Assembly: GCA_001770815.1 (NCBI GenBank)
Contig: MESD01000032.1
Span: 1-45,119, forward strand
Direction: 5' to 3'
Length of the DNA stretch: 45,119 nt
Source: Burkholderiales bacterium RIFCSPHIGHO2_12_FULL_69_20
GTDB lineage: Bacteria > Pseudomonadota > Gammaproteobacteria > Burkholderiales > Burkholderiaceae_C
Shown here: in pieces, positions 1 through 7,474 of the stretch
Layout: each line of letters begins with the position of its first letter
How positions within the stretch are numbered: the first letter of the stretch is position 1
Notes under the pieces: generated by a model
What the model saw: the letters and a program-made list of their open reading frames with translations, nothing else
The model's database searches: none
Told to the model about the DNA's origin: nothing
Position numbers and translations under genes: made by a program

Positions 1-688
1 GCTGCTCGCATTGGCGCAGGCCGCGGGTGAGGCGGCTGGCCAGTCGGGCGCCCGACACCAGCGCCAGCCCGCCCAGCGCGGCGGCGCCGACGGCCACCGG
101 CCAGGCCCCTTGCCACGCCGCGGCCGCGGCCGCAGCGGCCGCCGCCACGCCGGTGATGCCCAGCAGCGCGAACTTGGTGCCCAGCCCGGCGCCGCCCAGC
201 AGGCGCCTGGCCAGGTTCAGTTGGCTCAGCAGGCCGGTGCTGACCACGTTGCCCTGCACGATGGCCAGCTTGCCGGCGCGGCCCTGCTTGAACAGCTGGT
301 ATGCCGCGTCGGCGGCCTGCACCTGGGTGCGGGTGGGCAGGGTGCGCACCGACATGTAGCCGCTGACCGCGTCGCCCTCGCGCACCGGCGTGGCGTTGGC
401 CACCACCCAGTAATGGTCGCCGTTCTTGCAGCGGTTCTTCACCAGGCCGGTCCAGGGCAGGCCGGCCTTGAGCGTGCGCCACATGTCGTCGAAGGCTTCT
501 TCGGGCATGTCGGGGTGGCGCACCAGGTTGTGCGGCTGGCCGATCAACTCTTCCTGCGTGAAGCCGCTGGCTTCGATGAAGTCGTCGTTGATGTAGGTGA
601 TGCGGCCCTTGAGGTCGGTGCGCGACACGATGGTCATGCCCTGGCGCAGCACGTACTCGTTCTGGGTGACGGGAAGATTGGATCGCAT
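1..688 (-). CDS. aer: Aer-type PAS aerotaxis/redox chemoreceptor, partial (C-terminus beyond left edge)
   Basis: The gene starts at 688 (MRSNLPVTQNEY) and runs off the left edge with no stop, so about 229 residues are visible. Residues 1-120 are a PAS domain of the Aer type: the stretch GQPHNLVRHPDMP followed by W..LK.G.PW.G.VKNR.KNGDHYWV is the hallmark of E. coli Aer, whose PAS domain binds FAD and senses cellular redox or oxygen. A hydrophobic Ala-rich stretch (about 175-205) fits the membrane anchor that follows PAS in Aer. The HAMP and methyl-accepting signalling parts would lie to the left. It sits 42 bp downstream of the Cache-domain receptor on the same strand and is probably the last visible gene of the chemotaxis operon. 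FAD binding is inferred from the family. Confidence 0.88.
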   Translation of the reverse strand, partial: MRSNLPVTQNEYVLRQGMTIVSRTDLKGRITYINDDFIEASGFTQEELIGQPHNLVRHPDMPEEAFDDMWRTLKAGLPWTGLVKNRCKNGDHYWVVANATPVREGDAVSGYMSVRTLPTRTQVQAADAAYQLFKQGRAGKLAIVQGNVVSTGLLSQLNLARRLLGGAGLGTKFALLGITGVAAAAAAAAAAWQGAWPVAVGAAALGGLALVSGARLASRLTRGLRQCEQ

Positions 689-730
689 GGGGATGGTCTC
701 CTGGGTATCGGGGCTTAGGTCGGGTGCGGG

Positions 731-2698
731 TCAGAAGCGGGTGAATGACGATTCGTCGATGTCGCCGGCCAGCGCCGGCGCCGTGCCCATCGGTGTCGAG
801 TGCGTGGCCAGGTTGCGCGTGGCGGGTCTGCTGGCCGGCAGGCGCAGCCCGTTGCTGCTGGTCGACGCGGCAACGGCACGCGAGGGTGCCCGGGGTGCGG
901 CCGGTGGTGTGCCACCGTCCTGGCTCAGGCGGAACCCGGCCATCAGCTCCTGCAGCCGGCCGGCCTGGGCCGACAGCTCCTCGGCGGTGGCCGACAGCTC
1001 TTCGCTGGCCGCGGCGGTCTGCTGGGTGGTGCTGTTGAGGTGGCTCATGGCGCTGTTGATCTGGCCCACGCCGTCGCTCTGCTGGCCCGAAGCGGCGGCG
1101 ATCTCCTGCACCAGGGTGCTGGTCTTGTGGATGCTGGGCACCATGCGCTCGAGCAGGTGGCCGGCACGCTCGGCCAGGTGCACGCTGTTGCCGGCGAGCT
1201 GGCCGATCTCCTGCGCGGCCACCTGGCTGCGTTCGGCCAGCTTGCGCACTTCGGCGGCCACCACGGCAAAGCCCTTGCCGTGTTCACCGGCGCGTGCCGC
1301 CTCGATGGCCGCGTTCAGCGCCAGCAGGTTGGTCTGGTAGGCGATGTCGTCGACGATGCCGATCTTCTGGGCGATGCTCTTCATCGCATCCACCGTCTGC
1401 GACACCGCCTGGCCGCCTTCCATGGCCTCGCCGGCGGCCTGGGTGGCGATGCCGTCGGTCACCGTGGCGCTGTCGGCGTTGCGCTTCACCGAATCGCTGA
1501 TCTCGTGCAGCGAGGCGGTGGTCTGCTCCACGCCCGCGGCCTGTTGCGAGGCCGAGTGCGCCAGCGACTGCGAGGTCTGCGACACCTGCTCGGAGGCCGC
1601 GCTCAGCTGCGCGGCCGCGGCCTGCACCTCGGCGAAGGTGTCGCTCACGGTGTCGAGCAGCTCGTTGAACTTGCCGCACAGCGCGGCGTGGAACTCGGGC
1701 TTGTCGGCCAGCGGAATGCGGTGGGTGAAGTCGCCCTGCGTGGCGGCGTCCACCGCCTGGCCGATCTCGTCGGCCACCTGGCTGGCGGCGCGGGCGGCGG
1801 CATCGGTGGTGGCCAGGCGGGCCTGGTCTTCGCTGCGGCGTTCGCGCAGCTTGTGCTGCATGGTGCGCAGGCTGTCGAGCAGGCGCGATTCTTCGCTGCG
1901 GCCGGTGCCCGCCGGGATCGGCTCGTCGAGCGCGCCGGCGCCCACCGATTCGGCGGCCGACATCGCGTCCTGCAGGCCGGTGCGCATGGCCACCAAGAAG
2001 CAGCGGAAGCCGTAGAAGCCCAGCAGCAGCGCCAGCGACGCGACCACGCCTTGCTTCATCCAGTTGGCCTGGGCTTCGGCGAGCACGTTGTCGACGTAGA
2101 TGCCGGTGCCGATCACCCAGCCCCAGGGCTGGAAGGCCATCACATACGAGATCTTGTCCTGCGGCTTGTCGGCGCCCGGTTTGGGCCACTGGTAGGCCAC
2201 CAGCCCGGCGCCCTGGGTGCGCGCCACGTCGGCGAAGGCCTTGAACAGGTGGAAGCCGTTGGGGTCCTTGAAGCCGGACAGGTCCTTGCCGTCCAGCTCG
2301 GGCTTCATCGGGTGCATGACCATCGTGGGGGCCATGTCGTTGATCCAGAAGTAATCGTCCTGGCCGTAGCGCAGCTTGGCCACCGCCGCCTTGGCCAGGC
2401 GTTGCGCCTCGGCCCGCGGCACGGCGCCGCTGGTCTCCAGGCCATGGGCCCAGACCAGCACCTTGTGCGCCACCTCCACATGGTGCTGCACGGCGGTCTG
2501 CTGGGCCTGCAGGCTGTGCGTGTATTGCGCCCAGGCCTGCCACGCCACCATGCCCAGCAGCGGCAGCGCCAGCAGGGCGCTGACCAGCAAGGCCTTGGCC
2601 GTGAAGCTCAGGCGCATGAACAGCCGCACGCCGGGATCTGCCGGCCGGCGGCCGGGTGCCGCTGCGTTGGCGCGGGCGTTGTACGAGGTGGTGGTCAT
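731..2698 (-). CDS. Methyl-accepting chemotaxis protein with sCache_2 sensor
   Basis: A 655-residue transmembrane receptor that feeds ligand signals to CheA/CheW. Visible order: cytoplasmic N-terminus with the motif [13 protein letters not shown]1 about 35-58, a periplasmic single-Cache domain about 60-212 ([12 protein letters not shown], and [13 protein letters not shown], typical of sCache_2), TM2 about 214-238, HAMP-like segments, then the signalling coiled coil with the hairpin tip at about 450-490 ([38 protein letters not shown]). sCache_2 receptors often sense small organic acids; the ligand here is unknown. A low-complexity linker leads to the last residues [11 protein letters not shown], an acidic-aromatic tail of the kind that tethers methylation enzymes in other receptors (role inferred). 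It lies downstream of cheA on the same strand. Confidence 0.95.
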   Translation of the reverse strand: MTTTSYNARANAAAPGRRPADPGVRLFMRLSFTAKALLVSALLALPLLGMVAWQAWAQYTHSLQAQQTAVQHHVEVAHKVLVWAHGLETSGAVPRAEAQRLAKAAVAKLRYGQDDYFWINDMAPTMVMHPMKPELDGKDLSGFKDPNGFHLFKAFADVARTQGAGLVAYQWPKPGADKPQDKISYVMAFQPWGWVIGTGIYVDNVLAEAQANWMKQGVVASLALLLGFYGFRCFLVAMRTGLQDAMSAAESVGAGALDEPIPAGTGRSEESRLLDSLRTMQHKLRERRSEDQARLATTDAAARAASQVADEIGQAVDAATQGDFTHRIPLADKPEFHAALCGKFNELLDTVSDTFAEVQAAAAQLSAASEQVSQTSQSLAHSASQQAAGVEQTTASLHEISDSVKRNADSATVTDGIATQAAGEAMEGGQAVSQTVDAMKSIAQKIGIVDDIAYQTNLLALNAAIEAARAGEHGKGFAVVAAEVRKLAERSQVAAQEIGQLAGNSVHLAERAGHLLERMVPSIHKTSTLVQEIAAASGQQSDGVGQINSAMSHLNSTTQQTAAASEELSATAEELSAQAGRLQELMAGFRLSQDGGTPPAAPRAPSRAVAASTSSNGLRLPASRPATRNLATHSTPMGTAPALAGDIDESSFTRF

Positions 2699-2748
2699 GG
2701 TGCGATCAGGGGTGGCGTCACGGGGGGGTCAAGAGATAGGGCGGTGGC

Positions 2749-2871
2749 TCAGAACCGGGTGAACGAGGCTTCGTCCACGTCGGTCAGCACCGGCAGGTTG
2801 GCGTCGGCCGGGGCTTGTCGGGCAGGGGCGATAGCAGGCGAAGGGGATTGCGCATGGGGGCTCGCTGCGGT
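2749..2871 (-). pseudogene. Remnant of a receptor C-terminus, in frame after the cheA stop
   Basis: Directly after the TGA of cheA, in the same frame, 40 further sense codons run to a second TGA at 2749-2751. They begin TAASPHAQSPSP and end LPVLTDVDEASFTRF. The last ten residues (DVDEASFTRF) match the end of the neighbouring Cache receptor ([10 protein letters not shown]) at eight positions, and the Ala/Pro-rich lead resembles a receptor linker. There is no ATG in frame. The simplest reading is the tail of a deleted tandem receptor gene. A read-through or lost extension of CheA is the alternative, since the frame is shared. Confidence 0.6.
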
Positions 2872-5154
2872 TCAGGCGGGGATGGCCACGGTGTGGCGGG
2901 GCAGGTGGCTGGCCTTCAGCGCCGCCGTCATCAACCCCTGCATGTCCAGCACCAGGGCCACGTCGCCCGAGCCCAGGATGGTCGAGCCGGCCAGCGCCTT
3001 GAGGTGGCGGAAGATGCCGGCCAGCGGCTTGATCACGGTCTGGTGCTCGCCCATCAGGCGGTCGACCACCAGGCCCACGCGCACCGCGCCATCGCGCACC
3101 ACCACCAGGCTGCGGCGCTGCGGGTCGGTGGGTGCGTCCTCGGCGCCGGGCACCACGCCGTAGAACAGCGCCAGGTCGATGTAGGGCAGCACCTCGCCGC
3201 GCAGGTCGAAGGTGCCGCAGGTGCGCGCGGGCGCGTTCACGCATTCACGCGGCACGGCGATGCACTCGCTCACCACCGCCAGCGGCAGCACGTAGTGCAC
3301 ACCGCCCACCAGCGTGAGGAAGCCGTCGATCATCGCCAGCGTCAGCGGCAGGCGGATCTGCGTGTGGGTGCCGCGGCCTTCGTGGCTGGTCAGCGAGATC
3401 TGGCCACGCAGCGCCTCGATGTTGCGCTTGACCACGTCCATGCCCACGCCGCGGCCCGACAGGTCGGTCACCTTGTCGGCGGTGGAAAAGCCCGGCGCGA
3501 AGATCAGCTGCCACACCTCGGCATCGCTGGGCGTGGCGCCTTCGGGCAGCAGGCCACGCTCGATGGCCTTGGCCAGGATGCGCTCGCGGCGCAGGCCCTT
3601 GCCGTCGTCGCTGACCTCGATGACGATCGACCCCCCTTCGTGGCAGGCGGTCAGCGCCAGCCGGCCGGTGGCGCTCTTGCCGGCGGCCAGGCGCTCGGCG
3701 GGCAGTTCGATGCCGTGGTCCAGGCTGTTGCGCACCAGGTGCATCAGCGGGTCGGCGATCAGCTCGACCATCGACTTGTCCAGCTCGGTGTCGCCGCCGG
3801 TGACCACGAACTCGATGTCCTTGCCCAGCTGCTTGCTGGTGTCGCGCACCACGCGCTGGAAGCGGCTGAAGGTCTCGCCCACCGGCACCATGCGCAGCGC
3901 CAGCGCGCCGTCGCGGGTGGCCTGCACCAGCTCGCTGACACGCTGGGTGGCTTCGAGGAACAGCGCCGAGCCTTCCTGGTTGGCCACCATCTGCGCGCCC
4001 GAGCCGGCGATCACCAGCTCGCCGATCAGGTCGATCAGGTGGTCGAGCTTGTCGGCGCGCACCTTGACGAAGCGTGCCTCGGCGGGGGCGCGGCGGTCGC
4101 GGCCGGCGCGGCGGTCGGTGGCGGCGCGGCGCTCATCCACCGGGCTGGCATTGGCGGGCGCGATGGCGGGCGCGATGGCGTTGGCGAGGGCGCTGGCCTC
4201 GGCTTCGGCCAGGGTGGCAGGCTCCGCCAGCGACGGCGCTGCTTCGTGATCGAGCTGGCCCATGGTCATGCCCAGCGCCTGCCAGACGGCCAGCAAGGCC
4301 TCGTAGGCGGGGGCATCGTCGCCGCAGCGCAGTTGCAGCAGTTGTTCGAAGGCATCGCCGTCGGCGTCGGGCGGCAGGATCTGCACGCTGCAGTCGTCGA
4401 CCGCAAACTCGAACACCCGTTCGATCTCGTCGTATCCGGCCTCGGTCTGCAAGCGCAGCTCGAAACCCAGGTGGCAGGTCTCGGCGTCCAGCGATGCCAG
4501 CGCCGGCAGCTCGTCGGCCAGCACCTGGCAGCCGGTCAGCGTGCCCAGGCTGCCCAGGTAGCGGATGAAGGCCAGCGGGTCGAGGCCGTTGCGCAGCGCA
4601 TCGGGGCCGAAACGCAGCGACAGGTGCCAGGCCGTGGCGGCGATCGTGGTGGTGGTGGCGCGGGTGGTGGTGATCACCGGCGCGGCGGCGCTGACCGCAT
4701 CGGCGTGGCCGGACGGCCCCGCCGCGCTGGACGCCGGGGCGGCGCCGGCGCTGTAGAGCTGGCGCAGGTGCTGGCCCAGCACGCGGCTGCGCTCGGCCAC
4801 CCCCGCATCGGTGGCGCCGGTGCGCACCTCGTCGAGCAGCACCGCCATCTGGTCCAGGCCTTCGAGCAGCGCCGCGCTGATGGCCTCGGTCACCGGCAGC
4901 TCACCCGAGCGCAGGCCTTCGAGCAGGGTCTCCACCTCGTGGGTGAACACCACCACCGCGTCGCAGCCGAACAGCCCGGCGGTGCCCTTGATGGTGTGCG
5001 CGGCGCGGAACGCAGCGTTCAGGTTCTCGCTGTCGTCGGGGGCGGTCTCCATCACCAGCAGCGCCTGCTCGAACTGCTGCAGCATGTCGGCCGCCTCGTC
5101 GAGAAAGCCGACGCGGGCGGCGGCAATGATTTCGGCGTCGTCGTCGCGATGCAT
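2872..5154 (-). CDS. cheA: Chemotaxis histidine kinase CheA
   Basis: A 760-residue kinase that autophosphorylates on histidine under receptor control and passes phosphate to CheY. Start MHRDDDAEII at 5154 is chosen because the Hpt domain begins there; an upstream in-frame ATG would add 40 unrelated residues and run through the STAS gene. Domains: Hpt with phospho-acceptor His53 (AAHTIKGTAG); an extra domain about 176-262 (WHLSLRFGPDALRNGLDPL, ending in ILPPD) found in a subset of large CheA proteins; a charged linker; dimerisation helices from 361; HATPase with N-box HLVRNSLDHG (472-481), DDGKG (516-520) and GRGVGMDVV (567-575); and a C-terminal CheW-like domain from about 605. No separate cheW, cheR or cheB is in view. 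The neighbours are STAS and CheY upstream and the receptor remnant downstream. Confidence 0.95.
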   Translation of the reverse strand: MHRDDDAEIIAAARVGFLDEAADMLQQFEQALLVMETAPDDSENLNAAFRAAHTIKGTAGLFGCDAVVVFTHEVETLLEGLRSGELPVTEAISAALLEGLDQMAVLLDEVRTGATDAGVAERSRVLGQHLRQLYSAGAAPASSAAGPSGHADAVSAAAPVITTTRATTTTIAATAWHLSLRFGPDALRNGLDPLAFIRYLGSLGTLTGCQVLADELPALASLDAETCHLGFELRLQTEAGYDEIERVFEFAVDDCSVQILPPDADGDAFEQLLQLRCGDDAPAYEALLAVWQALGMTMGQLDHEAAPSLAEPATLAEAEASALANAIAPAIAPANASPVDERRAATDRRAGRDRRAPAEARFVKVRADKLDHLIDLIGELVIAGSGAQMVANQEGSALFLEATQRVSELVQATRDGALALRMVPVGETFSRFQRVVRDTSKQLGKDIEFVVTGGDTELDKSMVELIADPLMHLVRNSLDHGIELPAERLAAGKSATGRLALTACHEGGSIVIEVSDDGKGLRRERILAKAIERGLLPEGATPSDAEVWQLIFAPGFSTADKVTDLSGRGVGMDVVKRNIEALRGQISLTSHEGRGTHTQIRLPLTLAMIDGFLTLVGGVHYVLPLAVVSECIAVPRECVNAPARTCGTFDLRGEVLPYIDLALFYGVVPGAEDAPTDPQRRSLVVVRDGAVRVGLVVDRLMGEHQTVIKPLAGIFRHLKALAGSTILGSGDVALVLDMQGLMTAALKASHLPRHTVAIPA

Positions 5155-5165
5155 CGTGGGGATCC

Positions 5166-5510
5166 TCAGTGCGCCAGGCCGGCCAGGGCGGCGGCGGCGG
5201 CCGGGCCGAGCAGGTGGCCCAGGCCGAACAGGGTCAGGGCGTCGCGCACGGCGGCACTGGCCGCGGTGATGCACAGCGCATCGCCGCGCTCGGCCAGGCT
5301 GCGCTGCGTGGCCAGCAGCAGCTGCACGCCGCTGCTGTCGAAATCGGTCACCTCGCCCAGGTCGAGTGCCAGATCACCCGGCGTGCTGGCCAGTGCCTCG
5401 GCCACGGTGTCGCGGCAGGCCGCGGCGAAGGCGATGGTCAGCTCCGGACCCAGTGGCAGTGCAGCGGGCGTGGCGGTTCTGGCCGAGAGGGGCAGGGGCG
5501 AGGGGGGCAT
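5166..5510 (-). CDS. STAS-domain protein (anti-sigma antagonist-like) in the chemotaxis operon
   Basis: A small STAS protein of 114 residues if the start at 5510 (MPPSPLPLSA) is right; an in-frame ATG further upstream would overlap cheY. The core shows LALDLGEVTDFDSSGVQLLL, with the DSSG signature (Ser59/Ser60) that is the phosphorylated serine site in SpoIIAA-type antagonists. Stand-alone STAS proteins are often encoded between cheY and cheA, where they are thought to act as adaptors or partner-switch elements; the partner here is unknown. It lies 11 bp upstream of cheA and 13 bp downstream of the cheY stop, so transcription as one unit is likely. Confidence 0.8.
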   Translation of the reverse strand: MPPSPLPLSARTATPAALPLGPELTIAFAAACRDTVAEALASTPGDLALDLGEVTDFDSSGVQLLLATQRSLAERGDALCITAASAAVRDALTLFGLGHLLGPAAAAALAGLAH

Positions 5511-5523
5511 GGCCGACCTGCCT

Positions 5524-5889
5524 TCAGACGCAGAGCTTGGCGACGGCATCGACCAGCGTCGACGGCTGGAAGGGCTTGGTGATCCAGGCGCGCGCACCGG
5601 CGGCGCGGCCCTCGGCCTTCTTGCTCTCCTGCGTCTCGGTGGTGAGCATGATCACCGGCGTGAACTTGTAGGCCCCGGTGGTCTTCAGGTGGCGCAGGAA
5701 GCTCAGCCCGTCCATGTTGGGCATGTTCACGTCGCAGACGATCAGGTTCAGCTTCTGGCCGTTGAGCTTGCCGACGGCGTCCTTGCCGTCGACGGCCTCC
5801 ACCACGCCATAACCGGCCTTCTGCAGCGCCAGCTTGACCACGGTGCGGAAACTGCCCGAGTCGTCAACAATCATCACGGTCTTGCTCAT
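5524..5889 (-). CDS. cheY: CheY-type single-domain response regulator
   Basis: 121 residues, one receiver domain and nothing else. The acidic pair Asp9-Asp10 (MIVDD), the phospho-acceptor Asp53 (VCDVNMPNMDG), Thr83/Thr84 (MLTTE) and Lys105 (ITKPF) are all present, so it should accept phosphate from the adjacent CheA. Phospho-CheY normally binds the flagellar motor switch. The Shine-Dalgarno-like GAAGG lies a few bases before the ATG. This CheY subclass (MSKTVMIVDDS) commonly sits beside a STAS protein and a large CheA, and the output could be a motor or another effector. Confidence 0.93.
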   Translation of the reverse strand: MSKTVMIVDDSGSFRTVVKLALQKAGYGVVEAVDGKDAVGKLNGQKLNLIVCDVNMPNMDGLSFLRHLKTTGAYKFTPVIMLTTETQESKKAEGRAAGARAWITKPFQPSTLVDAVAKLCV

Positions 5890-5946
5890 GGTCTGTGCCT
5901 TCAGAAAAGTCGGGGATCAGGGAGAGGAAATTCGGGTGGACGCGGG

Positions 5947-7149
5947 TCAGAAGAACTCGATCTCGCTGCCGCGGTCGATGTGCACGTTGCCGTGGTGCTG
6001 GGCGCGCTGCTCTTCCATCGTGTAGCTGCTCTCCAGGTTGGCCAGCCACTCGGCGGCGTCACTCTGGGTCGAGTAGGGATGGGCGGCCACCCAGCGGGCG
6101 AAGTTCTGCATGTCGCTGCCGACGATGGCCAGCATCTGGCTGAGCCGGTCGCCAAACTGGAAGTGCACGAAGGCCTCGTCGAGCTGGTTGCGCAAGACCT
6201 CGGCAGCCGACCGCACTTCGCCCGAGCTGCGCAGCGCCGTGCCCAGCGAGCCCAGCAGCGCGGCCAGCGCCTCGCGGGCGCGCACGTCCAGTTCCAGCCG
6301 CAGCTCTTCGGGCGTGGTGTCGCTGATCTCGCCGCGCAGGCGCTCGGCGGCCAGCGAGCGGTCGAGCCCGGCAACCGCACGTTCGATCTGCTCGCCGATC
6401 TCGCCCATGCGGGCGGCGAGCATGCGGGTCTCGTTGGCCACCGCCTGCGAGCCGCTGCCGCCACCTTGTCCGCCGCGGTTGGCCTCGATCGACGCATTGA
6501 AGGCCACCAGCCGGGTGTGCTTGCCGATCTCGCGCGCCTGCCGGCCCAGCTGGCGCAGTTCAGCCAGCGCCTGGCTGCAGCGCACCAGTTCGGCCACCGC
6601 GGCGTCGCGCTGGTCGAAGGCGCGCTGGCTGGGCACCAGCAGCGTGGCCAGGGCGCTGCGGGCGGGTGATGCTTCGTCCAGCGCGGCGTCCAGCGCACCC
6701 ACCTCGACCGACGGGTTGCTGCGGTTGAGGCTGTCGGCCAGATCGCCCAGGGCGCCCGAGATCTGGCTGAAGGTGTCCAGCAGCTTGGCCAGGCCGTCGG
6801 CGGCCGCGTCGCGGGTGATCTCCACCTGCTTGCTCCAGACCGGCACGACCTGGCCGACCATCACCTCGGCGCCCACCCGGCCGCCGCTGACGCGGGGCTC
6901 GCTGAGCATCGGGTCGAGCGTGCTGTCTGCGGCATCGGGCGTGGTCGCGCCGGTACGCAGCAGCAGCGGCAGCAGGATGGCCGCCACCAGCGCCCCGACC
7001 ATGCCGGCCCAGCCACCGGCCCAGCCCAGCAGCGCGCAGGCCAGCACCACCGAAGCGGCGGCGCCCAGGCGCAATCCACCCAGGCGGCGCAGCACACCGG
7101 CGGGGGCTGCGGACGCGGCTGGCGAGGAAGGTGAGGACAGTGCGGTCAT
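5947..7149 (-). CDS. Short divergent receptor-like protein with a DxxxQ motif (possible phosphatase part)
   Basis: 400 residues from MTALSSPSSP at 7149; this start puts two hydrophobic segments (about 28-44 and 47-66) at the N-terminus with almost no periplasmic loop, so there is no ligand domain. A long helical region follows, with a receptor tip-like core at about 205-250 (LVAFNASIEANR, then QAVANETRMLAARM), shorter and more divergent than a standard receptor tip. The C-terminal part contains HFQFGDRLSQML (329-340), where Asp334 and Gln338 have the spacing of the catalytic pair of the CheY phosphatase CheZ. It ends SEIEFF, an acidic-aromatic tail. First gene of the minus-strand chemotaxis run, with a candidate sigma-28 promoter about 90 bp upstream. 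Receptor-like identity is sound; phosphatase activity is speculation. Confidence 0.75.
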   Translation of the reverse strand: MTALSSPSSPAASAAPAGVLRRLGGLRLGAAASVVLACALLGWAGGWAGMVGALVAAILLPLLLRTGATTPDAADSTLDPMLSEPRVSGGRVGAEVMVGQVVPVWSKQVEITRDAAADGLAKLLDTFSQISGALGDLADSLNRSNPSVEVGALDAALDEASPARSALATLLVPSQRAFDQRDAAVAELVRCSQALAELRQLGRQAREIGKHTRLVAFNASIEANRGGQGGGSGSQAVANETRMLAARMGEIGEQIERAVAGLDRSLAAERLRGEISDTTPEELRLELDVRAREALAALLGSLGTALRSSGEVRSAAEVLRNQLDEAFVHFQFGDRLSQMLAIVGSDMQNFARWVAAHPYSTQSDAAEWLANLESSYTMEEQRAQHHGNVHIDRGSEIEFF

Positions 7150-7240
7150 CGTTGGGGCGGTGAGCAAGCGATCGGAGTCTTCGGGCGCGTGGTCGGGGCT
7201 CAGGATCTGAACCCGTGACGACACGCCGGGGCCTGATCGC

Positions 7241-7267
7241 TTATCGGTCACGCCACCGGATACTGAA
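7241..7267 (-). promoter_or_regulatory. Candidate sigma-28 (FliA) promoter for the minus-strand chemotaxis run
   Basis: On the minus strand TTCAGTAT, 11 bp, then ACCGATAA. The enterobacterial FliA consensus is TAAAGTTT-N11-GCCGATAA, so the -10 matches 7 of 8 bases, the spacer is exact and the -35 matches 5 of 8. It lies about 92 bp before the start codon at 7149. Confidence 0.6.
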
Positions 7268-7342
7268 GTCCGCCGGCCCGCCGGATGGCGGCTGGAGCGC
7301 GGCGATTCACCGGCTTCTTCGGCCCGGGCCGCCCGACAGACC

Positions 7343-7370
7343 TCAAGTTGGCGGCCGGGCGCGCCGATAC
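7343..7370 (+). promoter_or_regulatory. Candidate sigma-28 (FliA) promoter for the plus-strand receptor
   Basis: TCAAGTTG, 12 bp, then GCCGATAC. Compared with TAAAGTTT-N11-GCCGATAA this matches 6 of 8 bases in the -35 and 7 of 8 in the -10, with a spacer one base longer. It lies about 105 bp before the ATG at 7475. Confidence 0.6.
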
Positions 7371-7474
7371 CCCAGCAAGAACGGCCCGCATCGGTGGGCC
7401 TGCGCTGTGTTGGCCGCATTGGTTGCGGCCGCGGTATCACGCTGGTAAGCACCTGTCCAAGAAAAGGGCACTCG

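Larger units (their letters stand above)
7150..7474. other. Divergent intergenic region between two receptor genes
   Basis: 325 bp without a convincing gene. It carries two candidate sigma-28 promoters pointing outward (listed separately) and GC-rich inverted repeats around 7275-7295 of no clear purpose. Short open frames here lack family resemblance and ribosome-binding sites. Confidence 0.7.

Noticed and set aside
800-3163. Very long open frames on the strand opposite the receptor and cheA genes (also 2815-6669 and 9611-13858)
   Set aside because: They mirror well-supported genes in GC-rich DNA, where the opposite strand is often free of stops. Their translations are Gly/Ala/His/Arg-rich with no family motif.
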